64,000 bases of DNA from Euryodendron excelsum. Lineage: Eukaryota > Streptophyta > Magnoliopsida > Ericales > Pentaphylacaceae. The DNA lies in NCBI GenBank assembly GCA_033060915.1, contig CM065384.1, positions 33,284,501 through 33,348,500 on the forward strand, in the 5' to 3' direction. The notes below the pieces were generated by a model. The model was not told the origin of the DNA and ran no database searches. It saw only the letters and a program-made list of their open reading frames with translations. Position numbers and translations under genes: made by a program. How positions within the stretch are numbered: position 1 is the stretch's first letter; the number at the start of each line of letters is the position of its first letter. Shown here in pieces: positions 25,785 to 38,017 of the stretch.

Positions 25785-25812
25785 GTTGCGAAATGTGTTT
25801 TTTCTTGTAGTG
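25785..25812 (-). repeat. CACTA right terminal inverted repeat
   Basis: Its complement reads CACTACAAGAAAAAACAC. ATT follows at 25813-25815. Confidence 0.92.
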
Positions 25813-25815
25813 ATT

Positions 25816-26400
25816 GACCCACAAAGAATCTCACTCTTCTTTGAATCAAAACAATAAATACTACATGCACGTGTCTATTTATTATATTAGGATTAAGAGT
25901 ATAAGCACTCATAATAATCATGAGGTATTGATTATTTTATATAGTCAGTCAAAAAACAATTACCTTAACACGGTCCTGTTCAATACACACAAAGTGTACT
26001 AGTACAAAGAGTTGGAACTATACCGTTCCCCATAGTCAAGACAAACCTATTAAAACCTTGTGCTACTGTCCTACTGATGGTATGTCCAGTTCCATCTAAG
26101 ACTGTGAACAATAAATTTATATTCCATAAGAATTGATGATCTAATCTTCCGTGTGTAAGTCGTACTCTACACACTAAATCATCTACTATACAGAATAAGA
26201 GACACACATGCATAATCATTAAATAAATAACGCAATGCAATTATTACTTACACAGATTCTCATTAAAATGAAATAACTAATTTATTAATAAATACTAAAA
26301 CCATTTTACAAAATATATCTTTTAGTATAAATCCCTAACATATTTTACTTTGAGAGTATAAAAAATTAGACAAACTAATTACAGTTTGACTAAGTTAAGA
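25816..26400. other. Right flank of the CACTA element, possible old LTR
   Basis: No gene. The joined left and right flanks look like a Copia-type LTR or leader, but I see no primer site or coding remnant to confirm it. Confidence 0.35.
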
Positions 26401-26413
26401 TTGTTTAGAGTCA

Positions 26414-26753
26414 TTACCTTCCCCTTCTTGTATGTAGAATATGCTTTTTTGCATGTCTAGAAAGATGGCCCATGCCATTGTGAGAGTTGCAACTCAAAGC
26501 TTTCTTATAGAACTTACATATAATTTTTTTTTGAATATTTTCATGTCCATCTTTTATTTTCTCTATGGTAAAATAATACAACACAGAATATGTGTGTTTC
26601 CTTTTTCTTTTTACCTTTAACGACACGTCTAGTTGCCGCGGAAAGTATACTTGGAGGTTCGGTTGAACCTCCAGCTAAACTCCCTCCTATTTCATCAATT
26701 TCATTTATATCATCAAAATCTAAATCTTTAAGGTTAAAATTTACATGGTCCAT
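26414..26753 (-). pseudogene. N-terminal fragment of a hAT transposase (BED zinc finger)
   Basis: The minus-strand frame starts MDHVNFNLKDLDFDDI at 26753 and enters a Lys-rich region. Near 26615 it must change frame to continue with HTYSVLYYFTIEKIKDGHEN, then the BED-finger pattern CKFYKKALSCNSHNGMGHL and SRHAKKH. In the family this is C-x2-C spaced before H-x3-5-H. Here the second metal Cys position reads Tyr, which would weaken zinc binding. The frame ends shortly after the finger and no hAT dimerisation domain follows. BED fingers bind transposon ends in Ac-like elements. The frameshift, the lost Cys and the missing body make this a dead fragment. Confidence 0.7.
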
Positions 26754-26759
26754 CTTTCT

Positions 26760-27900
26760 AATAAAATGAAATAATATAATTAAAAATGAAATTAAAATAA
26801 GATAATAATAACATAAATAGAATACAATTAGTAATATCAATAAGTAATTATAAAACAATAAATATAACATAATGGAACACAATAAATTTTACAATGATAC
26901 CTCAACCCAATTTGCAAATTGGTTGACTTGATTTGCAGCAATATTTTAGAGATAATGGTAAATTATAAACAATATAAAAAGAAAGTAAGTAAATTGTGAT
27001 TGTAGAGAGAGAAATGGTATAGATTGTAAAGAGAGTGAATAATGTTATGAGAACAAATGAAGTGAGAGTAGATATTTGTAACAAAAAATTGAATAAGTCA
27101 ATTTCTCTAATTATCCCTCAAGTCGTTATATAGTTGTTGGAAGGGGTAATTTTGATATTTTAGAATGTTATTTTTAAAAAATATATGTTAGGTTTACGTT
27201 TGTCTCAGACCATTTTATGTTTTCAAGCTTATTTAGTTGTTAGTAAAGTAAGAGAAAAATACAAAAGGAAATAAATTTTTCCTTCATTACGTTCGTTTTA
27301 CTTCACTTTTTACGAGCTTTCCATTTACTTGACCTTTTACAAGCCCAAATAGGACGTGAAGTAATGTGCTTGTTAGGGGGTCACAAAATAATCAAAAAGT
27401 CTAAAAATCAAACCAACTTGGCATCCATGGACCTATTTGGTTCAGGTCTCTCCAAATTCAGGTCAGGTCTGGTTGGGTTTGGAATTAGCATTTTTTGATA
27501 CCCAAAATCTAGACCCAATCCACATGACATAGAATTATAGATATATTGTACATAGTTATTTGTTGTACTTAATTATTGATGATGCAAGATTAAGGCCATT
27601 GATTTTTATATCTTAACCAAATAAATTATGTTTTATACAATAAAGGTGAACTTAACCTGAACCAACTTAATCTTGACCTTAACACGATGGAACCGACACG
27701 AATCGACTGGTGTTGTATGAGGTATATTCCATGAGAAGATAAATTTGATTATGTGTCCAAAAACTTGTATCCCACTAAGGTTGGTTTAATTTTAGATTTG
27801 TCATGGACTCGACTCATACGCACCCTGCTGAGTGCCAGCCCAAGAGAAAAAGTGGGAGCCATGACTTCAATGTGTTCGGCCAAGTCTACACAACCCAAAG
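26760..27900. other. Intergenic, no gene seen
   Basis: Strongly AT-rich up to about 27300, then mixed sequence leading into the RPS9 promoter. Only short chance ORFs. Confidence 0.6.
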
Positions 27901-27934
27901 AAGAAGGTTCTGCCCGAGTCTAATCGGCCACATC

Positions 27935-27988
27935 GTGGGCCAAGCCCGAATACTAGGTTTCAGGGTTTACACAAAGAACCATATATAC
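27935..27988 (+). promoter_or_regulatory. Promoter elements of the ribosomal protein S9 gene
   Basis: TGGGCC at 27935-27940 is a site II type element (TGGGCY), common in plant ribosomal-protein and growth-linked promoters and bound by TCP factors. AGGGTTTA at about 27962 is close to the telo-box. A TATA-like CATATATACA lies at 27980-27989, about 55 bp before the ATG. The leader between is pyrimidine-rich, as in many ribosomal-protein mRNAs. Function is inferred from these motifs. Confidence 0.55.
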
Positions 27989-28042
27989 ACATTTTGCTTC
28001 CCATTTTGTCCATCTGAGAGAGAGCTTGGCTGGGGAAGGGCC

Positions 28043-31576
<3,534 letters not shown>

Positions 31577-32470
31577 GCTGTTGATTTAGATCTTTGCTAG
31601 TGAGTAATAATAGGGCGCGTGTCCGATAGTTTAATTACATAATTGCAGTAATGTTCCGGTTTCTACCCTCAAACTCGGTTTTGGGATTTGGCCGAGTTTT
31701 TGCTTTCATTTTGTTGTCCGCAATGACCCGTGTTTTAACAAACATTATTTTATAAGCAGGTGGGTTGTTATTTTTCTTCTGAGTAAGTTATGGTTCAAAT
31801 TGTACGCTTCTAGTTGTTCTCTGTTTGACACAATTCATCTATATGCTTATAAAGTGTTTACTAACCCCCAAAATAATACTTTTGAGTTTTGACTTCAGAA
31901 AAGAACCCTTGTAGAATGTACACCATACCCATTTAAGATGCATTCGAGAAAGCCTGGATTATATATTTTTTGAAAGAAAAAAAAACAAATGGTTAGAAGA
32001 TGATGGGTCACAACTGATTTACAGTGCTGACAAATGTTGCACACCTAATCAATTTCATTTTTTTAATAGGCAAGTTTTATTACTAGAGATTTTTTATACA
32101 AATTTCACCAAAAATTCTGTTTAAATAACAGCCTTTACTTCTCAAACATGCCTGCACTACCTACCTAGAATCTACCAATTTTCATACAAAATCTATGGAT
32201 TAAGATCCTCAGATCTCCATTCTCATCCATTGATTCAGAAGTTGACGAAAAATAAAAATGAGGAGTGTAAAATTAAATGAGTTGACTAAATACTTATTTG
32301 AATATAAATAATTTTATAATTATATAAAAAAATAAAATTTAATTTAAAATGATATAATTTTGATATGATGTCTTTCCACACCAAGTTTTCAATAATGAAA
32401 TGACGAAGATTTACACTTAAATCTATATTGATTTTTGTTTTATTGGGTGAGACTTGCCAAAGTATACTAC
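31577..32470. other. 3' region of RPS9 and intergenic sequence
   Basis: The 3' untranslated region is probably within 31577-31800. After that comes AT-rich sequence without a gene. Confidence 0.5.
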
Positions 32471-32546
32471 CCACCTTAAACTTGGTCAAGATATAATAAA
32501 AAAATAAAAAAAGAAAAAAGAAAGATCCACCTTAAACTTGGTCAAG
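32471..32546 (+). repeat. 20-bp direct repeat upstream of the PMEI-domain gene
   Basis: CCACCTTAAACTTGGTCAAG occurs perfectly at 32471-32490 and 32527-32546, each followed by an A-rich tract. It lies about 170-250 bp before the start codon, inside the likely promoter or leader. A TATA-like ATATAATAAA follows the first copy at 32491. Confidence 0.75.
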
Positions 32547-32717
32547 GATTCAAAAAAAAAAAAAATTCAACAACAACAATTGAGATTGGTCAGGTCTCAC
32601 ATTCATCAATTTCTTCACCATGACATTTTCTTCCTAATTTAAAACAACTCAAGAAGAACCCTATCAACCACTTCTCACAAACAGAGGCTTAGCCACACAG
32701 AAAAACAGAGCACAGAG

Positions 32718-33473
32718 ATGATGGATTCAATCAAGGTCTTCAAAGGCTACGATAAAGTAAACTCTCTCGAAGATCCATCACCCCCAAACCAAAAACCCAC
32801 CCGAAAACCTCTCGTCATCGTCGTGATCTCTCTGATCGTCCTATTAACGGTCCTCATCGGAGCAATGGTCGGAGCTCTGATCTACGAGTCCAACACCGAG
32901 CCACCCGAATCTCCACCCGAGCCTCCATATCTCTCCACCAAGCCCATCGAATCTATCAGAGCCGTCTGTTCCGTGACTGAGTACCCCGAGTCATGCTTCG
33001 CCTCCATATCCTCCTTCAACCACCACCGCGCTTGTAGACTCTCCAGAGTCGACCCAGAACTGATTTTCAATATCTCTCTTCGAGTCGCCATGGAAGAGCT
33101 GACCTACCTCTCTTCGCTGCCCAAAACCCTGATCTCGAAGACCAACGACCCTAGAACCGAGTCGGCATTGAAGGACTGTGCGGATCTGTTCGATGACGCG
33201 CGGAGTGAACTCAACAGGTCGGTGGAGGCGATGGAGGTGGGCCCGGGTGAGAAGGTGCTGACGGAGGAGAAGATCGGCGACATAAAGACGTGGGTCAGTG
33301 CGGCGATGACCGGCCAGGAGACGTGCTTGGATGGGTTGGAGGAGATGGGATCGACGGTCGTCGATGAGGTGAGGGCTAAGTTGCAGAAATCGAAAGTGTA
33401 CATGAGTAACTGCTTAGCAATTCTCTCGAATATCCAGGCTGTTCTTGACAAATTCCGTCTCACCATGCACTGA
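32718..33473 (+). CDS. Membrane-anchored pectin methylesterase inhibitor domain protein (pectinesterase pro-region without catalytic domain)
   Basis: 251 residues, single exon. Residues 1-30 are a basic cytosolic tail (MDSIKVFKGYDKVN, as in type-2 pectinesterase precursors). Residues about 31-56 form one hydrophobic anchor, followed by a Pro-rich linker (TEPPESPPEPPY). Residues about 76-245 are a PMEI domain with the CSVTEYPESCF Cys pair, the ALKDCADLFDDA helix with its Cys, and the WVSAAMTGQETCLDGLEE block. In full-length pectinesterases this domain holds the enzyme inactive in the secretory path and is cut at an R-x-L-L site before the catalytic domain. Here the frame stops right after LDKFRLTMH, where that site would begin, so the enzyme part is missing. 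It could be a working stand-alone inhibitor or a truncated gene. The second Met (32721) fits the family N-terminus better. Confidence 0.88.
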   Translation: MMDSIKVFKGYDKVNSLEDPSPPNQKPTRKPLVIVVISLIVLLTVLIGAMVGALIYESNTEPPESPPEPPYLSTKPIESIRAVCSVTEYPESCFASISSFNHHRACRLSRVDPELIFNISLRVAMEELTYLSSLPKTLISKTNDPRTESALKDCADLFDDARSELNRSVEAMEVGPGEKVLTEEKIGDIKTWVSAAMTGQETCLDGLEEMGSTVVDEVRAKLQKSKVYMSNCLAILSNIQAVLDKFRLTMH

Positions 33474-34459
33474 TACAAGTCGACTTCTGATTATATATAC
33501 TTGTATGTTCATGTAATTGTCCACTCAACTTCTGATCTTTGTTGCGTGCCCCTTTGTTTTTTTTTTTTTTTCCTTTTACACTATGTTTAGATCTTAAGAT
33601 TTGTCAAGAACAATAAAGTGCAAGGAACATGAACTTATTTATATACAGATTTATCATTATTATTATTTTTACGGATAACCATAAAAGGAGCAAGAACAAT
33701 AAAATGGGACTGTCTTGATCAAACTCTGAGGGGGGTTGGTGATTGAGCACCAAAGAGTACAAACAGCATTCGAAGCAGACTGAGTGATCACCTCAATTCT
33801 GGAATTAAACATGGCTTGTGGGAAGTTGAAAACCCAAGTACTGATGAGAGCCTCTTGTTTTGTTATGAAAAAACAGAGTGCTTAATTTTGGAAGCTTTTC
33901 TATGGGTGTGGTGTGGTGAGAAAGCTGATGAAGGTTTACATAATAATATATGCTTTTGATTGACCATTACTGTGCTAAAATGAATTGGGGAAGCTTCCAT
34001 ATCCCAACTAAAATGTGGGGCTTCTCTTCGTTGTTTAATCATAGCCTTTGTAACCTTATTTTGGTGTGTCATAGTCACAATAACTAGGGAATAATATGTA
34101 GTGCAATAACCAAAATTTTGAATATTTTGCATTTGGTTGTAGAAATGAAATAGCTCAAGAACATAAAAATTTATTTCTCCATGAAAATTTTAATCATCTC
34201 ATTTCTTTTGTCCTATTCAAAAACTGAGAGATCGATAAAGAACTAAAACATTCGGATTAACAAGTTTTTTTCAAGAATATTATTTTGTTTAAAAATAATT
34301 CCCAATCTACTGCTCTTTCAAAAATAATTCTTAAAATAATGTTTTTCATGCCATGTAGGCTACTAAGGTGAGGAATTGGCTGCCACGTTGGATTTTATGC
34401 TTTTTAAATTTTTAGAAGCCAGTACATATCATCCAAACTCTCCCTCTGCATCTCTGCAC
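33474..34459. other. Intergenic, no gene seen
   Basis: Probable 3' untranslated region to about 33610 (AATAAAGTGC at about 33612), then AT-rich DNA. The minus-strand ORF at 33863-34132 has no domain. Confidence 0.5.
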
Positions 34460-36200
34460 AAAACATAGTTATAGCTAATAACATTGAGAGATATACATTA
34501 ATTATACCATTCATAGATTTTTGTGAAAAATATTCAGTATGTTGTTCTCTGGTTGATTATTGGTTCAGTTCACAACTTACTCGTTTCTTTTGTGGATCCG
34601 TGGTTGTAGCTTTTACATCACACATTATAGATTTCTTTTTTTTTTAATTAAAATGAAAAATTAAGATGAATGTGTAAACTAGTTTAATGATTAAAGTGTC
34701 TTAATAGTTTTACAAAAGGCTTAAGTTGAACTGAGTCATGATTTTGAAATGCAAATTTCACCCAATCTGGTAATCATATTCGAATTTGAATTTTCTAAAA
34801 TTTGTGACTTTTTATGTTGGCCAAAGATTGTTAAATTTCAAACAAGTTTTAAAAATCTTCACTTTTATCTAAATTAATAAGTACTACTAAAAAGTATATT
34901 TTTTTAAATTCTAAATTCAATTTTTTTAACTTTGATGAATATTTAGCTTTTTGGACTGAAATTTTAAAATTTTCAACCAATTCAAAATTGAGCAATTGCC
35001 TTAAACTTGAAATTTTTGTTATTTTTGCATAAAATTTTAGAAACTTAAAATCGCGCACCTTATATTGTAGCCCTTCATTTTGGGTTGGAAAAAAAGAAGA
35101 ATAAAAATTATTTCTTCGCGATTTAGTAAATTTGATCAATTTGCGATTGTTTTGAGTGAAGTCATTATTCCTCTTGTAATGAGCTTGTACAACTAACTGC
35201 GTTAGCCCAGTTGGTTAGTTCTGGCCGGAGTTTGAACTCCTCTCCCCCATATACTTTTCTTGGCTTTGCCGTCCTTACAATGAATCAAAAAAACAAAAAA
35301 AAAGCTTGTACAAAATGAAAAATAAAATAGAGAATGCTACTTCTCAATTGGCTACAAGGTAACGGGTCTCTTTGCTATCTATGTCATTGTTGAACTTGGG
35401 TTCACCCAGCTATCCATACTCCATTATCTCTAAGATAATCTATTAACAAGCATAAATCTTATAAAAGTAAAATAAAAGTATCTTTAGGAAACAAATTGTT
35501 ACCGGGCAAGATTATCAAGATGCATTTGAAAAAATTTGGGGACGAAAAAGGTTAAAAGAAGTAAATTTAAATTTTCAGTAAATGGTGTTAACTCAAGTTA
35601 GATTTCTTATACAGTTATACTTATTTAAGATTTTTTAGATAAATGGAATCAAGTAATACTTGGTGATAATTTAAGGGTCCCAAGTAATTTACCCTAATAC
35701 ATAGACGGCAAACTTAAAAAGGCATGGTGAATTACCAGTTCAAACTTTTTCACCACTTTAATTTTAACGGGTTGTGTTGAGTTTAGTTTTAATAAAAAGA
35801 AAAAAAAAAACCCTCCACTAAGGTGTATAGTAGGAGGGTTCCAAAGCCGTTTAACGAATTGATACTAGATAGTTTCTTTTTACTCGTAACCTCAAAGCCC
35901 CACGGCACTGTACATACTTGTATACTTGCACATACATATATATATGTATATATATATTACTTTCCAAAATTTTACTACTCCATGGGATTACAAAGAGTCA
36001 TCTGACATTTTCCTCTACAAATATCCTTGAAAAAAATAAACTGCTTGGTCAGTTCATAGATCGTTGACTACATCAGAAAATTGTCTTTGACAGATTCAGA
36101 GTTCGTTACCGTCCACTAGTAAGAATATATACATATGTACGTTTAGCTGCGAATGTAATCTATATGAAAAGAATATGGAACTCTGTCAGATTGTTGAAGA
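34460..36200 (+). repeat. Duplicated block, copy 1
   Basis: Shares a long diverged, collinear match with 61970-63991, e.g. TTTTTGTGAAAAATATTCA, TCAATCTGGTAAT.ATATTCG, GGTAACGGGTCTCTTTG and GAATGTAATCT landmarks in the same order and orientation. No gene is seen in either copy. This copy carries the SINE at 35193-35302 that copy 2 lacks, and lacks the hAT insert that copy 2 has. Confidence 0.8.
35193..35302 (+). mobile_element. tRNA-derived SINE with perfect target-site duplication
   Basis: About 110 bp. An A-box-like TTAGCCCAGTTGGTTAG and a B-box-like GGAGTTTGAACTCC are spaced as in tRNA-derived SINE heads. The 3' end is A-rich (AATCAAAAAAACAAAAAAA). It is flanked by a perfect 11-bp duplication, AGCTTGTACAA, at 35182-35192 and 35303-35313. 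The related block at about 63445-63460 has a single copy of the corresponding site and no insert. Confidence 0.82.
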
Positions 36201-37024
36201 TTATTGAACAACTCTGATTTGATTTTCTTGTTGGTCTTCTATTGTCTATATGGGAAGTTTGTAGATTATCATCTATTTTGCATGAATCAAAGAATATGGG
36301 AAATTTGTAGTTCTTTAAAGCAATTTTCCAATTCTTCAAAAAACCTGTTCATGCTCCCCCTGAAAATGAGCTTATCAGTGGTAGGGAAAGATTTAGAAAA
36401 TATCAAAACTCGACCAATTGAAAAGGGCTCAACCAAGCGCTGATCTAGAAAATTTCATCATTCAATCTTCCATTTATTCTGTTTTGAAGCCGCAAATTAC
36501 GTATACTAAAGAGCAAACAGGGCTGCCTAAGAGATCTTGTGCATATCTACCACCAGATATCTCAGATCAAAGATTAGAAGGAGAAGAGGCCTCATCATGG
36601 GTTCTATACTTGGTGGATCTTAATTCTTAATGATTTCTTTTCCCACAATAATAGTGGTGGTATATCAATTCCTTTAGATATTTCTATATTATCTACTCTT
36701 TAGGTTTTATTTTTAATTGTTACATGACACTAGATTAGGAACTACAAGACAATGCTCTGGTCAGCTACATGTTTCAAGTTCTTGTAGGACTCTTTATCAA
36801 TACTTCCTCGAAGAATGATATGTATGTCTATCACAGCACAAAGAACAAACACCAAATAAAGATTTCATATTGATTGTTAATTAATTAATATCACTCTCTA
36901 GGTGAAGTCCCAACAAACCAGAGAAGAAGAAAAAAAATATGACAGTAGTTGAGTAGAGGGAGATACAATACAATATATATATATATATATATATTTGTCT
37001 GGTGTGGTGACTTCGAAGTTCTAA

Positions 37025-37027
<3 letters not shown>
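36201..37027. other. Intergenic, no gene supported
   Basis: A 70-residue ORF at 36418-36630 reads without low complexity but shows no family resemblance that I recognise. A (TA)n run is at about 36974-36993. This stretch probably includes the 3' end of the PRE-like gene. Confidence 0.4.

Positions 37028-37062
<35 letters not shown>
37028..37062. repeat. (GA)n/(TC)n microsatellite abutting the PRE-like stop codon
   Basis: About 17 uninterrupted GA units. On the gene's strand the TC run starts immediately after the TAA, so the 3' untranslated region begins with the microsatellite. Confidence 0.95.
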
Positions 37063-37066
<4 letters not shown>

Positions 37067-37901
37067 AGTTGTAGGAGACTTCTAAGAATGTCAGCATCAG
37101 CACCGCTGGTGTCCATAGAGGCCAATAGTTGAGAAAGTCTCTCACTCAGATCTTCTACCTCTCTGTGCAGCTTCTTGATGTAACTGCATGTTTCTTGCAG
37201 AATCTTTGAGGGTGGTACCTAAGGAAAATCACAAATACTACTACTTCAGCATTATAAGAGCATATAAATTTTCTGTTCCACAGCGCAAACATTTTAAGGT
37301 AATGGTATAAGCTCATGCTATGGCTGTATGTATATTACAAACATGTGATCACATTTCTCTCTACAAACATTTGCTTTGAGCTTATGAGCTTACCCTAGCC
37401 TTGCTTTTCATAAGATGATATTGAATTTTCAAGTTATTTTGCTATCGGGTGTTTAAAACTTTGTGACTAGAACTTCACCTTAATTGCTTAAATTCATTAT
37501 CATTTTCATTGCTGCTACTACTGCATTAATTGTAGCACGAGAACTTCTGCTTTTTAATACGATTTCTTAATCATTTTGATCTCTCCCCATCCCTGTCCAT
37601 TTCCAGTCATATCAAAATGCGTCAAGGTAGAGCTAAGATAAAGTCACTTTGAAAATTCACTTCTTCGGCTTCCAAAGTGACACTAAATTGGCACCAAACT
37701 CATATCCATACCCTGCATGTTAACACTTTATGATAATATCAGCACAAGTAAATAAGAGAACAAGAAAAAAGGAGATCATATATAGCATACCCTTGTAGTG
37801 CACCTTGAAGTGGAATGTGCTAGCAGTGCTTGTAACTTCATGACAAGATCATTGATCTCATCTTCACTAACGCTTGAAGCTCTCATTCTCCGGCTAGACA
37901 T
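37063..37901 (-). CDS. Atypical (non-DNA-binding) bHLH protein of the PRE/ILI family
   Basis: Two exons on the minus strand: 37901-37791 (37 codons) and 37218-37063 (51 codons plus TAA). The 572-bp intron has GTATGC..TAG borders and the junction is in phase (Arg|Val). The 88-residue product starts [19 protein letters not shown], has helix 1 at about 12-27, a short loop, and helix 2 with [15 protein letters not shown] and [13 protein letters not shown] (about 40-70). It ends near [15 protein letters not shown] proteins (about 90 residues) lack the basic region, pair with other HLH proteins, and promote cell elongation in gibberellin, brassinosteroid and light pathways. The fit to the family is close over its whole length. 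Oddities: a 63-nt C run (G on +) ends 51 bp before the ATG, and a TC microsatellite abuts the stop codon. No coding breaks. Confidence 0.93.
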
Positions 37902-37950
37902 GAGTTTTTCTCTACTTGCACTCTTGCACTACTCTTTCTATCAAGGCGAC

Positions 37951-37952
<2 letters not shown>

Positions 37953-38015
<63 letters not shown>
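37953..38015. repeat. 63-nt uninterrupted G homopolymer (C run on the gene strand)
   Basis: All bases 37953-38015 are G. It lies 51 bp upstream of the PRE-like ATG, in its probable leader or core promoter. It is either a real G-quadruplex-capable tract or an assembly artefact. Confidence 0.98.

Positions 38016-38017
<2 letters not shown>

Larger units (their letters stand above)
445..25812. mobile_element. CACTA (En/Spm-type) DNA transposon, 25.4 kb including a nested retrotransposon
   Basis: The left end begins CACTACAAGAAAGAACAC. The right end is its inverted complement, and the two 28-bp ends differ at three positions. The three bases on each side are ATT (442-444 and 25813-25815), the 3-bp duplication typical of CACTA elements. 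Both ends carry subterminal repeats with GCGACTAA/TTAGTCGC-type words. Without the nested LTR element (5299-20736) the transposon is about 9.9 kb. Inside are a TNP1-like pseudogene (minus, 1866-3474) and a plant-transposon-protein pseudogene (plus, 23314-24427). I found no TNP2/TNPD catalytic transposase, so this copy is probably non-autonomous. Terminal match, duplication and subterminal repeats agree, so the call is firm; which TNP genes it once had is inference. Confidence 0.9.

Noticed and set aside
32882..33478. Antisense ORFs opposite the PMEI-domain gene
   Set aside because: Shadow frames of a GC-rich coding region; no domains.
36418..36630. 70-residue ORF with ordinary composition
   Set aside because: No family recognised, no start context or splice partners; left as unexplained sequence.
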